Assembly: GCF_018860345.1 (NCBI RefSeq)
Contig: NZ_JAHKPJ010000021.1
Location: 181,173 to 245,172 of the forward strand
Source: Psychrosphaera sp. F3M07
GTDB taxonomy: Bacteria; Pseudomonadota; Gammaproteobacteria; Enterobacterales; Alteromonadaceae
Direction of reading: 5' to 3'
DNA length: 64,000 nt
Below the pieces are notes generated by a model. That model ran no database searches. It saw only the letters and a list, made by a program, of their open reading frames with translations, and was not told the origin of the DNA. Both the position numbers and the translations under genes were made by a program. This document shows positions 35,581-44,728 of this stretch, in pieces (position 1 is the first letter of the stretch; every line of letters begins with the position of its first letter).

Positions 35581-36216
35581 ATGTTCACTGGAATAGTACA
35601 AACTAAAGCTTTGGTGGTGTCATTTGTTGGTAATGATAAATTTAGAACACTGGCCGTAGATGTTTCCAGTGAATATTTAAATAATCTAAGTATTGGGGCA
35701 AGCATTGCAATTAATGGCGTGTGTTTAACCGTCACTCAATTTGATCAAGATAAAGGTAAATCTATCGGCCAAGCTCAGTTTGACATCATTGATGAGACGT
35801 TATGTAAAACTAATCTAGTGAGCATTAATGTGGGCGATGAAGTTAATTTGGAACGTTCGGTTACCTTTGGTACAGAACTGGGCGGACATATTGTTTCCGG
35901 TCATATTCAAACGGTTGCTAAAATTTCGGATATCCAAAACAGTAAAGATAACTGCAAAATGACGCTGACTTTAGACGCAAAGTGGATGAAATATATTTTA
36001 TATAAGGGATTTGTTTCTGTTAATGGTTCTAGTCTTACGGTTGGTAACACAAGCTCGAATAGCTTTGATTTGCACTTAATTCCCGAAACATTAAAACTAA
36101 CCAACTTAGGTGAAGCCCAGATTGGGGATTATTTAAATATTGAAGTTGATCAACAAACGTATTCAACAGTTGAAACGGTAGAGCGCTATTTAAAACAGCA
36201 TTACACCAAGGTATAA
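35581..36216 (+). CDS. ribE: Riboflavin synthase alpha chain
   Basis: This 211-residue protein is a duplication of two lumazine-binding barrels. The first begins MFTGIVQTK and includes SIAINGVCLTV; the second includes GGHIVSGHIQ and FVSVNGSSLTV. The enzyme dismutates two 6,7-dimethyl-8-ribityllumazine molecules to riboflavin. No FMN riboswitch is visible; it lies 29 bases after sohB and may share its transcript. The inverted repeat TTACACCAAG / CTTGGTGTAA (36201-36233) overlaps its stop codon but lacks a T tract. Confidence 0.95.
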   Translation: MFTGIVQTKALVVSFVGNDKFRTLAVDVSSEYLNNLSIGASIAINGVCLTVTQFDQDKGKSIGQAQFDIIDETLCKTNLVSINVGDEVNLERSVTFGTELGGHIVSGHIQTVAKISDIQNSKDNCKMTLTLDAKWMKYILYKGFVSVNGSSLTVGNTSSNSFDLHLIPETLKLTNLGEAQIGDYLNIEVDQQTYSTVETVERYLKQHYTKV

Positions 36217-36242
36217 ACTTTTACTTGGTGTAATGGTTATGA

Positions 36243-36443
36243 TTAATAATATTGCTCATCATCAGCATCAATAGTCAGTTCTACTTTTTGATGGGCATCA
36301 TCTAAATGCATGCCCATATGTATTGCATTACAACAAGCAGGGCAGTCTTCATAATAGTTTTGATCACCATTGCTTGCATCAAACTCAAAATTAACATTTT
36401 GTCCGCAGTGTGGACACGATATGGTTTTATTAAATGTATTCAC
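36243..36443 (-). CDS. CPXCG motif-containing cysteine-rich protein
   Basis: This 66-residue protein has a zinc-ribbon-like pair, CPHCG (about 10-14) and CPAC (about 34-37). A very acidic C-terminus (LTIDADDEQYY) follows. It matches the small 'CPXCG motif' family of unknown function found in gammaproteobacteria. It starts 11 bases after the pteridine reductase gene on the same strand and is probably cotranscribed with it. Confidence 0.85.
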   Translation of the reverse strand: MNTFNKTISCPHCGQNVNFEFDASNGDQNYYEDCPACCNAIHMGMHLDDAHQKVELTIDADDEQYY

Positions 36444-36454
36444 TTGCCTACTCC

Positions 36455-37204
36455 TTAGGCTTTTTCACCCCCGTGATTACTTCTACCACCATCGACAGCA
36501 ATGATTTGCCCGGTAACGTAGTTCGCATCAATCAGATATAAAATTGCTTGTGCTATATCTTCAGGTGAACCTAGCCTTTGTAAAGAAATTTCACTTAACA
36601 CTTGATGTTTATCCTGATCATTTAAGTCATTTTCATGCCATAAAATTGCACCAGGTGCGACACCATTCACTCTTATATTAGGAGCTAATTCTCGAGAAAG
36701 CGACTTTGTTAACATAGCTAATCCAGCCTTAGCCATACAATATACCGAATAACCTTTAAGTGGACGTTCGGCATGAATATCTATCATATTAATAACACAG
36801 CCTTTTGTTTGTTCCAGTTGCTTTTTGAATGATTGAATTAAGAAAAATGGAGCTTTTAAATTGGTCGACATTAAATCTTCCCATTGGCTTAATCCGGTTT
36901 CTCCTACATCAGTAGGGTAAAAACTACTGGCGTTATTCACTAACACATCTAATCGTCCAAACACTGAAATTACGTTGTCCGCAATTTGTTGATACTGTTC
37001 GAATTTTGTTAAATCACCTGTAACTAGTGTGGCCGTGTTCGGTGAAATTTGATTTAACTCATCAACTAAACACTGAGCCTCGTCTGTAGAGCGATTACAA
37101 TGCACAATAGTTTTATAACCTTGTTGATGCAAACTTCTAACTGTTTGATTACCAATTCGTTTTGCTGAGCCTGTTACAAAGGCTACCTTTTCATATTGAG
37201 TCAT
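36455..37204 (-). CDS. Pteridine reductase (SDR family, FolM-like)
   Basis: This 249-residue short-chain reductase has the variant glycine motif TGSAKRIGNQT, typical of pteridine reductases and FolM, then NNASSFYPT and the catalytic YCMAK. The NADPH preference is suggested by the Arg after the second strand (HCNRSTDE). These enzymes reduce dihydro-pterins or folates. It is divergent from thrS across a 262-bp control region. The catalytic Ser is replaced by Asp in NMIDIHAERP, which is normal for this family. Confidence 0.85.
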   Translation of the reverse strand: MTQYEKVAFVTGSAKRIGNQTVRSLHQQGYKTIVHCNRSTDEAQCLVDELNQISPNTATLVTGDLTKFEQYQQIADNVISVFGRLDVLVNNASSFYPTDVGETGLSQWEDLMSTNLKAPFFLIQSFKKQLEQTKGCVINMIDIHAERPLKGYSVYCMAKAGLAMLTKSLSRELAPNIRVNGVAPGAILWHENDLNDQDKHQVLSEISLQRLGSPEDIAQAILYLIDANYVTGQIIAVDGGRSNHGGEKA

Positions 37205-37466
37205 ACATTCTTATTATTTTTTACTGAGGTGGTTTGTTGAGGAATGTAACCATTGTAAGTCTTGCAATAGTCAAACTGCAAATTGAATATACTTGGTGTG
37301 CTTGCGTTAATGGGCTATATAAAATAAAATCCCCAACTCATTAAATTCTTTAATTTTTTGGCATATATACTGAACGGACTGTAACCGTACAAATATGTCA
37401 TAAATCTTAACAACATTAAGTATAAGCGACGCATTGTAGGCGCCGCCACTGTACCAAGGAATACTC

Positions 37467-39377
37467 ATGCCAGTTATTACATTACCTGATGGAAGTCAGC
37501 GTTCATTTGATCATCCTGTTTCAGTTTTAGATGTTGCCAATGACATCGGTCCAGGTTTAGCTAAAGCGACCATCGCCGGTAAGATCAACGGTGTACAAGT
37601 TGATGCCTGTGAAATTATGGAACAAGATGCGGCCTTGCAGATCACAACGGCCAAAGATGATGAAGGATTAGAGATTATTCGTCACTCTTGCGCACATTTA
37701 TTAGGTCATGCAATTAAGCAGTTATATCCAGATTGTAAAATGGCAATTGGTCCTACAATTGAAAATGGCTTTTATTATGATATCGATATGGAACATTCAT
37801 TGTCGCATGATGATATCTTAGCTATTGAAAAGCGCATGATGGATTTAGCAAAAACAAGTTATCAAGTTGTCAAGAAAACCGTAAGTTGGCAAGAAGCTCG
37901 AGATGTATTTGAGTCACGTGGCGAAATGTACAAAATTCAAATTCTTGATGAAAATATTGAGAAAGATGATCGTCCAGGTTTATATCACCACGAAGAATAC
38001 ATAGATATGTGTCGTGGTCCACACGTTCCAAATATGAAGTTTTGCCAACACTTTAAATTAATGAAAGTAGCTGGTGCATACTGGCGTGGCAACTCTGACA
38101 ACAAAATGTTGCAACGTATTTACGGCACAGCATGGGCAGATAAAAAACAATTAAAAGCGTATTTAAAACGTCTTGAAGAAGCAGAAAAACGTGATCACCG
38201 TAAAATAGGTAAAACATTAGATTTATTCCATTGGCAAGAAGAAGCGCCTGGAATGGTGTTTTGGCACAATGACGGTTATGCAATTTATACTGAACTAGAG
38301 AAGTTTGTACGTAAAAAACTAGCTGAATATGATTACGATGAAGTTAAAGGTCCATTAATGATGGATCGTTCTTTGTGGGAAAAATCAGGTCACTGGGACA
38401 AGTATGCAGACAACATGTTTACGACACAGTCAGAACATCGTGAGTATGCAATTAAACCAATGAACTGTCCTGGGCACGTTCAAATATTCAACCAAGGGTT
38501 AAAATCTTACCGTGATTTGCCACTGCGTATGGCTGAGTTTGGTTGTTGTCACCGCAATGAACCATCTGGTGCCTTACATGGTTTAATGCGCGTACGAGGC
38601 TTCACCCAAGATGATGCACATATATTCTGCACAGAAGAGCAGATTCAACAAGAAGTAACATCTTGTATCAAGATGGTATTTGATTGTTATAAGACACTTG
38701 GCTTTGAAGATATCAGTATCAAATTATCGACTCGTCCAGAACAACGTGTAGGCAGCGAAGAAAGTTGGGATAAAGCTGAAAAAGCATTAGAAGATGCACT
38801 TGCGGCCAATGAACTTGATTTTGACTTCCAACCTGGTGAAGGGGCGTTTTATGGTCCTAAGATTGAGTTTACTCTGCATGATTGTCTAGGTAGAGCATGG
38901 CAATGTGGCACTGTTCAAGTCGATTTTTCTATGCCAGGTCGTTTAGGTGCAACTTATGTTGCTGAAGATAATGAACGTAAAACACCTGTAATGATCCACA
39001 GAGCTATTTTAGGTTCAATGGAACGTTTTATCGGAATTATGATTGAGGAATATGCTGGATTGTTACCAACTTGGTTAGCGCCAAAACAGGTAGTAATTAT
39101 GAATATTACCGATTCTCAGTCCGAATATGTGCAAAAAGTGCAAAAAAAGTTAAAAGAACATGGAATTAGAGTCATTTCGGACTTGAGAAATGAGAAGATA
39201 GGCTTTAAGATCCGTGAGCATACTCTTAAACGCATTCCTTACATGTTAGTTGTCGGTGAAAAAGAGAAAGAAACTGGACAAGTTGCAGTCAGAACTCGTA
39301 AAGGTGAAGACTTAGGTTCGGTAACTTTGGATGAATTCATCACTCAATTTGACGACGTAGTAAGTAATTATAATTAA
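37467..39377 (+). CDS. thrS: Threonyl-tRNA synthetase
   Basis: This 636-residue class II synthetase has an N-terminal TGS domain ([18 protein letters not shown]), an editing domain with [10 protein letters not shown] and the zinc-binding catalytic core. Motif 2 lies near [20 protein letters not shown], and [10 protein letters not shown] provides the zinc Cys. A C-terminal anticodon-binding domain follows ([16 protein letters not shown]). AAGGA lies six bases before the ATG. It heads the thrS-infC-rpmI-rplT cluster. The 5' region contains paired GC-rich segments just before the start, as in autoregulated thrS leaders, but I could not derive a reliable fold. Confidence 0.97.
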   Translation: MPVITLPDGSQRSFDHPVSVLDVANDIGPGLAKATIAGKINGVQVDACEIMEQDAALQITTAKDDEGLEIIRHSCAHLLGHAIKQLYPDCKMAIGPTIENGFYYDIDMEHSLSHDDILAIEKRMMDLAKTSYQVVKKTVSWQEARDVFESRGEMYKIQILDENIEKDDRPGLYHHEEYIDMCRGPHVPNMKFCQHFKLMKVAGAYWRGNSDNKMLQRIYGTAWADKKQLKAYLKRLEEAEKRDHRKIGKTLDLFHWQEEAPGMVFWHNDGYAIYTELEKFVRKKLAEYDYDEVKGPLMMDRSLWEKSGHWDKYADNMFTTQSEHREYAIKPMNCPGHVQIFNQGLKSYRDLPLRMAEFGCCHRNEPSGALHGLMRVRGFTQDDAHIFCTEEQIQQEVTSCIKMVFDCYKTLGFEDISIKLSTRPEQRVGSEESWDKAEKALEDALAANELDFDFQPGEGAFYGPKIEFTLHDCLGRAWQCGTVQVDFSMPGRLGATYVAEDNERKTPVMIHRAILGSMERFIGIMIEEYAGLLPTWLAPKQVVIMNITDSQSEYVQKVQKKLKEHGIRVISDLRNEKIGFKIREHTLKRIPYMLVVGEKEKETGQVAVRTRKGEDLGSVTLDEFITQFDDVVSNYN

Positions 39378-39497
39378 GAGAATGCAGTTTAGTGTTAACA
39401 ACATAAAACTGCATAATAAATTTGTGGTGAGTGGAACAATACATAACAACAAAAGTAGCGTTTCACTTTAATATTATTATTTTTGGAGGATTTTGCC

Positions 39498-40043
39498 ATT
39501 AGAGCGCAAAACAAGAGAGGCCAAAAGGCTGCTCAAAACAGGTTAAATGAAGAGATAACACTTACTGAAGTTCGATTAGTCGGACTAGAAGGTGAGGCTT
39601 TAGGTATAGTTTCAATTGAAGAAGCATTAACAGCAGCCTCAGAAGCGGGTGTTGATTTAGTTGAAATTAGTCCAAATGCAGAGCCACCTGTTTGTAAAGT
39701 GATGGACTACGGCAAATTTCTATACGAAAATAGTAAAGCTCAAAAAGAGCAAAAGAAGAAGCAAAAGCAGATTCAGGTTAAAGAAATTAAATTTCGACCT
39801 GGAACTGACGAAGGCGACTACCAGGTAAAACTACGCAACCTGCGTCGCTTCATAGAAGCCGGTGACAAAACGAAAGTTACGATCCGCTTCCGTGGCCGTG
39901 AGATGGCACACCAAGGCATAGGTATAGATTTATTAAATCGCGTTAAAACCGATTTAGAAGATATATCAAATTGTGAGTCTTTCCCTTCTCGTGCAGAAGG
40001 AAGACAAATGGTGATGGTACTCGCGCCAACAAAGAGTAAGTAA
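39498..40043 (+). CDS. infC: Translation initiation factor IF-3
   Basis: This 181-residue IF3 prevents premature subunit joining and checks the initiator codon. The start is AUU at 39498 (reading [13 protein letters not shown]), seven bases after a strong GGAGGA. This is the rare start codon known for infC in E. coli, which IF3 itself discriminates against, giving autoregulation. A TTG at 39483 in the same frame lies on top of the ribosome-binding site and is not the start. Conserved segments include [20 protein letters not shown] and [20 protein letters not shown]. Confidence 0.95.
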   Translation: MRAQNKRGQKAAQNRLNEEITLTEVRLVGLEGEALGIVSIEEALTAASEAGVDLVEISPNAEPPVCKVMDYGKFLYENSKAQKEQKKKQKQIQVKEIKFRPGTDEGDYQVKLRNLRRFIEAGDKTKVTIRFRGREMAHQGIGIDLLNRVKTDLEDISNCESFPSRAEGRQMVMVLAPTKSK

Positions 40044-40156
40044 TTATTACTCACATGTAGGTAACTAAGGCCTTCAAAGTAGCTAACTATTCTTTTGAAC
40101 AAGTAACTCGCCTTATTACTATTTTATTAACATAGACCAATGCGGAGTCTAGGCCA
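40044..40156 (+). promoter_or_regulatory. infC-rpmI leader, possible L20 control element
   Basis: In this 113-base gap TAGAC / GTCTA (40133-40151) encloses the rpmI ribosome-binding site GGAG in its loop. A distant GGCCT (about 40070) could pair with AGGCC next to the start codon. In E. coli, L20 represses rpmI-rplT through a long-range pseudoknot here. The pairing in this genome is inferred by eye. Confidence 0.35.
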
Positions 40157-40351
40157 ATGCCTAAAATGAAAACCCATAGTGGAGCGGCTAAACGCTTCAA
40201 AAAAACTGCCTCTGGCGGTTACAAACGTAAACAGTCTCACTTACGTCATATTTTGACTAAAAAGAGCTCTAAGCGTAAACGTCACTTACGTAACAAAGAA
40301 ATGGTATCGAAGGTTGATAAACCGTTGATCGACCGTATGTTACGCGTTTAA
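40157..40351 (+). CDS. rpmI: Ribosomal protein L35
   Basis: This 64-residue, very basic 50S protein begins [20 protein letters not shown] and contains [15 protein letters not shown], the usual L35 features. Length is normal. It follows infC and precedes rplT by 17 bases, the standard order. Confidence 0.97.
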   Translation: MPKMKTHSGAAKRFKKTASGGYKRKQSHLRHILTKKSSKRKRHLRNKEMVSKVDKPLIDRMLRV

Positions 40352-40368
40352 TTAGAGGAGACTGAACA

Positions 40369-40728
40369 ATGGCAAGAGTAAAACGTGGTGTACAAGCTCG
40401 TAAGAGTCACAAAAAAGTACTAAAGGCTGCTAAAGGTTATTACGGAGCACGTTCACGTGTTTATCGCGTAGCGTTCCAAGCAGTAACTAAAGCTGGTCAA
40501 TATGCTTACCGTGACCGTCGTCAAAAGAAACGTGTTTTCCGTCAATTATGGATCGCTCGTATCAATGCGGCAGCTCGTCAAAACGGTTTGTCTTACAGCA
40601 AATTCATGAATGGTTTGAAAAAAGCATCTATTGAAGTTGATCGTAAGATTTTAGCTGACATCGCTGTTCACGACCAAGCAACATTTGCTGCTTTGGTTGT
40701 TAAAGCTAATGAAGCTTTAGCTGCTTAA
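40369..40728 (+). CDS. rplT: Ribosomal protein L20
   Basis: This 119-residue basic protein is needed for early 50S assembly. It starts [18 protein letters not shown] and has the [15 protein letters not shown] block. AGAGGAG lies shortly before the ATG. In E. coli L20 also represses its own operon by binding the rpmI leader. It ends the operon before the terminator at 40752. Confidence 0.97.
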   Translation: MARVKRGVQARKSHKKVLKAAKGYYGARSRVYRVAFQAVTKAGQYAYRDRRQKKRVFRQLWIARINAAARQNGLSYSKFMNGLKKASIEVDRKILADIAVHDQATFAALVVKANEALAA

Positions 40729-40751
40729 TTAAGCACACAGTTTGAATTATT

Positions 40752-40779
40752 AAAAAAGGAAGCCTAGGCTTCCTTTTTT
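40752..40779. terminator. Bidirectional terminator after rplT
   Basis: AAAAAAGGAAGCC / GGCTTCCTTTTTT, a 13-bp stem with a TA loop. The last codons of the convergent MaoC-like gene are embedded in it. Confidence 0.9.
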
Positions 40780-41603
40780 ATTTCTGCTTTTATATATCTG
40801 TCTTTTTTGTTTTTAGAAAAAACACCGTATTCATTAGAATCATCATATTGCATTACAAATACTTGATTTGGCATAAAACAAGGTTTGTTGAACTCAATAT
40901 AAACATTTCCTAAATCTTCTTCTGTTTTCTTATAGATACTCGATAAACACTGATGAGCATTGAACATCCCATGCATTAATACTGACTTTAAACCTAACTT
41001 TTTAGCTAAATATGGATGTAAATGGATAGGGTTTAAATCACCAGACAATAATGCGTACTTCCATGCGGTTTTTAAATTGATCGCATAACTACAGAAAGAA
41101 TCACCTAATTGCATGATCTCAGCTTTTTCTGTGGTCTCTCTTCGATTGGCTTTATAACCCGGCTTTTTATCTAACATTACGTTAGTATTTTGAATGGTTA
41201 ACTCACCTTGTTGAAAAAAGTCAGTGACAATTTGGTATGTGAGACCTTTGTTGCTTGATTTACAGCTTTTTACAGTGACTTGGATATCGTAGGGTAAAAA
41301 CCAATTGTGTTTCGCAAATTGGTTTATTTCGCAACTCAAATGAATCAATCCCAATAACGATGATGGAATAGGGGCTTGAGCGATACATTGAATCGTTGTT
41401 CTAAATCCCGCTAAGAAAGCGTAACTCTTTATGTTATCAGGGTGACCAAAAGCTTTGGTAAATGATGAGACTTGTTTCTCAGATGCGTAAATGTTCTTTA
41501 CCGTGATTGAGAAAGGATGAAATTCTTCTAATTTGCACTTTTTAGAATTTATCGCACGGAAAATTAATCTTGGAACTGAGAACAACGGCTGAATATTAGA
41601 CAT
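40764..41603 (-). CDS. MaoC-like (hotdog-fold) dehydratase family protein
   Basis: This 279-residue protein has two halves. The C-terminal half holds the MaoC/hydratase-2 motif YALLSGDLNPIHLHPYLAKK followed by HGMFNAHQ, whose Asp and His are catalytic in (R)-enoyl-CoA hydratases. The N-terminal half (1-150) looks like a degenerate second hotdog domain. Such proteins hydrate enoyl-CoA or enoyl-ACP in fatty acid or polyhydroxyalkanoate routes; the substrate here is unknown. It stands alone and its stop codon is embedded in the rplT terminator. Confidence 0.75.
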   Translation of the reverse strand: MSNIQPLFSVPRLIFRAINSKKCKLEEFHPFSITVKNIYASEKQVSSFTKAFGHPDNIKSYAFLAGFRTTIQCIAQAPIPSSLLGLIHLSCEINQFAKHNWFLPYDIQVTVKSCKSSNKGLTYQIVTDFFQQGELTIQNTNVMLDKKPGYKANRRETTEKAEIMQLGDSFCSYAINLKTAWKYALLSGDLNPIHLHPYLAKKLGLKSVLMHGMFNAHQCLSSIYKKTEEDLGNVYIEFNKPCFMPNQVFVMQYDDSNEYGVFSKNKKDRYIKAEIKKEA

Positions 41604-41907
41604 AGGTAAGTTTAGGTAAGTTAATCTGCGCCAAGGATAAAAAACAAATGCGATCTATTCAATTAATCATTGGATTAATTTACGTTTATTTAGTGATGAG
41701 TAAGGAGATAGTGATAATTTGTTTAACGTAAATTTAATAATGGCGACGAATTAACGTTAATTAAGTTATATCCATTAAAATTTATCAAATTAGAATGGTA
41801 AGATCTAAGTTAGATTGAAAATATGAGATCCAAGACTTATGTAATTAACCTTTATAAAGTCAAATGTATTTCAATGACCTAATTAATTGTAAGTAAGAAG
41901 AAAAGTA
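41604..41907. other. 304-bp divergent control region (MaoC-like / MBL hydrolase)
   Basis: No gene seen. It is AT-rich and must hold promoters for both flanking genes. It contains a perfect 14-bp palindrome AATTAACGTTAATT at 41749-41762, which could be an operator or chance in AT-rich DNA. The MBL hydrolase gene has AAGAAG before its ATG. Confidence 0.45.
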
Positions 41908-42537
41908 ATGAAAATTGACGTTATCCCTGTTACGGCTTTCCAACAAAACTGCAGTATCATCGTATGCACAGAAACTAATAAAGCGGCAATTGTTGATCCC
42001 GGTGGTGAAATAGAGCGGATTAAAGCTAGGTTAACAGAGTTAAATGTTGAGCCAGAAAAAATATTAATTACCCATGCGCATATTGATCATGCCGGCGGGA
42101 CAAAAGATTTGTCAGAAGCATTAAATTTGCCTATAGAAGGACCAGAGTTAGAAGACCAATTTTGGATAGATAAACTAGCAGATCAGTCTCGTATGTTTCA
42201 GTTCCCTGAGTCTAAACCTTTTGTGCCTACACGCTGGTTAAAGCACAACGATACGGTAACAGTGGGTAACCTGACTTTTGATGTTAAACATTGTCCTGGA
42301 CACACTCCAGGCCATGTAATCTTTATCAACCATCAATATAAATTTATTTGGGTAGGGGACGTTTTATTCAAAGGTAGTATGGGCAGAACGGACTTTCCAA
42401 GAGGCGATCACCAAACCTTGATTGACTCAATCCATGCAAATTTATTAACCTTACCAGATGATTATCAATTTTTGTCTGGTCACGGTGAAGTTTCCAGTAT
42501 TGGTTATGAGAGAAATACGAACCCTTACATTCGTTAA
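41908..42537 (+). CDS. MBL-fold metallo-hydrolase (YcbL-like, glyoxalase II family)
   Basis: This 209-residue metallo-beta-lactamase fold protein has the metal motif THAHIDHAGG (about 55-64), a further His in HCPGHTPGHV, the Asp in VGDVLFKGSMGRTD and the terminal His in LSGHGEVSS. It is shorter than glyoxalase II (GloB) and lacks its helical C-terminal domain, so it fits the YcbL type, a cytosolic thioester hydrolase. The substrate is not established from sequence. Confidence 0.85.
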   Translation: MKIDVIPVTAFQQNCSIIVCTETNKAAIVDPGGEIERIKARLTELNVEPEKILITHAHIDHAGGTKDLSEALNLPIEGPELEDQFWIDKLADQSRMFQFPESKPFVPTRWLKHNDTVTVGNLTFDVKHCPGHTPGHVIFINHQYKFIWVGDVLFKGSMGRTDFPRGDHQTLIDSIHANLLTLPDDYQFLSGHGEVSSIGYERNTNPYIR

Positions 42538-42558
42538 TGGGTTTACATTACAGGCAAT

Positions 42559-42588
42559 AAAAAAGCAGCTTAATCGCTGCTTTTTTTA
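42559..42588. terminator. Bidirectional terminator (MBL hydrolase / fur)
   Basis: AAAAAAGCAGC / GCTGCTTTTTTT with a six-base loop, between convergent genes. Confidence 0.88.
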
Positions 42589-42596
42589 ACTAGTAA

Positions 42597-43034
42597 CTAG
42601 TTATTTTTAAACTCATCACATGCTTTTGTATCTTTACACTCACCATATAAATATAAACTATGGTGGGTTAATTTCACATTGTAACGTTCCGCTACCATAA
42701 GTTGGTGTTGTTCAATAACGTCGTCTTCAAACTCAATAACTCTGCCACACTTAAGGCAAACTAAATGATCGTGATGATGTTTATCACTTAATTCAAAAAC
42801 AGATTTACCGCCTTCAAAGTGATGGCGCGTTACAATACCGGCATCATCAAATTGGTTAAGTACTCTGTATATCGTAGCCAATCCAATTTCTTCATCTTGC
42901 TCTAACATTAACTTGTATAAGTCTTCGGCACTGATATGTTCATCAGGAATTGATTTAAGTATCTCCAACACTTTAAGTCGAGGAGAGGTTACTTTTAAAC
43001 CGGCGTTTTTTAATTGAAGGTCGTTTTCACTCAT
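42597..43034 (-). CDS. fur: Ferric uptake regulator Fur
   Basis: This 145-residue metal-dependent repressor has an N-terminal winged helix with LKVTSPRLKVLEILK and EIGLATIYRVLNQFDDAGIV. The dimer/metal domain has FELSDKHHHDHLVCLKCGRVIEF (four His plus CXXC). Length and motifs match Fur rather than Zur. In the presence of Fe2+ it represses iron uptake genes. The terminal GECKDTKACDEF adds a second cysteine pair. I did not find a clear Fur box in its own promoter. Confidence 0.95.
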   Translation of the reverse strand: MSENDLQLKNAGLKVTSPRLKVLEILKSIPDEHISAEDLYKLMLEQDEEIGLATIYRVLNQFDDAGIVTRHHFEGGKSVFELSDKHHHDHLVCLKCGRVIEFEDDVIEQHQLMVAERYNVKLTHHSLYLYGECKDTKACDEFKNN

Positions 43035-43147
43035 TTGTAATTTTTCTTATTGTTAAGTTGCAGATGATTATAGGCAAAAAAGCCAATTAATTAAACCATG
43101 AGTAAATTAAGGTTATATTACACGTTAATTTACGATAAATTTTTTGA

Positions 43148-44575
43148 TTAAATAGTACTAGCCCATAAATCATATTCATCAGAATGGTCAATGTTGACAT
43201 TAACTAATTGGCCGGCTTCTAAGTTTGTTTCACCATTTAAGTACACCATACCATCAATTTCAGGTGCGTCCGCAAAAGTTCGACCAATAGCGCCTTCTTC
43301 ATCAACTTCATCAATTAATACAGACATAGTTTTACCAATTTTAGCTTTTAATTTATTGGTACTAATAGCTTGTTGTTTTTCCATAAAACGAGCATAACGT
43401 TCTTCTTTCACATCTTCGTCAACTTGACCTTCAATCTCATTAGCTTTAGCACCTTCAACAGCACTGTATTTAAAACAACCAACACGATCTAGTTGAGCGT
43501 CTTCTAACCAATCTAACAACATTTGGAAGTCTTCTTCAGTTTCCCCTGGGAAACCAACAATAAAGGTAGAACGAATAACAATTTCAGGACAGATTTCACG
43601 CCATTTGTTGATGCGTTCTAAAACACGTTCTGCTTGACCTGGACGTTTCATCGCTTTAAGGATCTTAGGACTTGCATGCTGAAATGGAATGTCTAAATAA
43701 GGCAGTAGTTTGCCTTCAGCCATCAGAGGAATGACTTTATCAACCGACGGGTAAGGGTAAACATAATGTAAACGTACCCACATTCCCATCTCCCCTAATT
43801 TTTCACACAAGGTCTTCATGTCTGTTTTAACCGGTGCGCCGTTCCAAAAGTCCATTTTGTGTTTAACGTCAACACCATAAGCACTGGTATCTTGTGAGAT
43901 AACCAATAACTCTTTAACTCCTGCAGCTTTCAACCGTTCAGCTTCTGATAATACTTCACCAATAGGGCGGCTGACTAAATCCCCTCGCATTGAAGGAATA
44001 ATGCAGAACGTACATCTGTGGTTACAACCTTCAGATATTTTTAAATAGGCAAAATGTTTTGGTGTTAATTTAACGCCATGATCCGGCACTAAATGTTCAA
44101 ATGGGTTATGTTCTGGTTTTGGTAAATACTCATGAACCTGATTTAAGACTTCTTCGTAAGCATGTGGGCCAGTTACGGCTAAAACATTTGGATGAATTTC
44201 ACGAATTTCATCGTCTTTAACACCTAAACAACCCGTTACAATAACTCGACCGTTTTCTTTTAATGCTTCACCAATGGTATCTAGAGATTCTTGTACTGCA
44301 GTATCTATAAATCCGCAGGTATTAACGATGACAAGATCGGAATCATTATACGTATTTACTACTTCGTAACCTTCAGTACGTAATTGTGTAAGAATACGCT
44401 CTGAGTCCACTAAGTTTTTAGGGCAGCCTAAACTAATGAAACCTATACGACTGCCAAGATCAAAAGACTGACCATCTTTAGCAGCTTGTTCATGCTGTTG
44501 TTCGATCACCTTTACCGGTGTTTCTAAAGTGGTGGTTTGTTTTGCTTTTGTTGGGTCGAATTTGTTTACTGTCAT
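43148..44575 (-). CDS. rimO: Ribosomal protein S12 methylthiotransferase RimO
   Basis: This 475-residue enzyme adds a methylthio group to the conserved Asp of ribosomal protein S12. The N-terminal MTTase domain has [16 protein letters not shown] with its cluster Cys, then NTCGFID and [10 protein letters not shown]. The radical SAM domain has [15 protein letters not shown] (CX3CX2C) and a C-terminal TRAM domain ends the protein. A polar ~40-residue N-terminal extension ([15 protein letters not shown]) precedes the family start, so a later start is possible, but none is clearly better. Confidence 0.95.
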   Translation of the reverse strand: MTVNKFDPTKAKQTTTLETPVKVIEQQHEQAAKDGQSFDLGSRIGFISLGCPKNLVDSERILTQLRTEGYEVVNTYNDSDLVIVNTCGFIDTAVQESLDTIGEALKENGRVIVTGCLGVKDDEIREIHPNVLAVTGPHAYEEVLNQVHEYLPKPEHNPFEHLVPDHGVKLTPKHFAYLKISEGCNHRCTFCIIPSMRGDLVSRPIGEVLSEAERLKAAGVKELLVISQDTSAYGVDVKHKMDFWNGAPVKTDMKTLCEKLGEMGMWVRLHYVYPYPSVDKVIPLMAEGKLLPYLDIPFQHASPKILKAMKRPGQAERVLERINKWREICPEIVIRSTFIVGFPGETEEDFQMLLDWLEDAQLDRVGCFKYSAVEGAKANEIEGQVDEDVKEERYARFMEKQQAISTNKLKAKIGKTMSVLIDEVDEEGAIGRTFADAPEIDGMVYLNGETNLEAGQLVNVNIDHSDEYDLWASTI

Positions 44576-44671
44576 TTTGTCTCAATGGCTAAGGCTTTAA
44601 AATTGTGCGGATTATACAGTAAACCGAACTATGGTGGTAATAGTAGATATCCCTAAATGGACATTAAATAT

Positions 44672-44701
44672 AAAAACACCGCTGAGGTAGCGGTGTTTTT
44701 T
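44672..44701 (-). terminator. Terminator of the ABC export operon
   Basis: AAAAACACCGCT / AGCGGTGTTTTT with a five-base loop lies just downstream of the permease stop codon on the minus strand. Confidence 0.88.
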
Positions 44702-44728
44702 ATTATGTCTCTAAACTATTAAATAGAA

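Noticed and set aside
36201-36233. Terminator after ribE
   Set aside because: The 10-bp inverted repeat overlaps the stop codon and has no T tract; it may be a chance dyad.
41749-41762. Palindrome AATTAACGTTAATT as a definite operator
   Set aside because: Short AT-rich palindromes are expected by chance in this composition; noted only as content of the gap.
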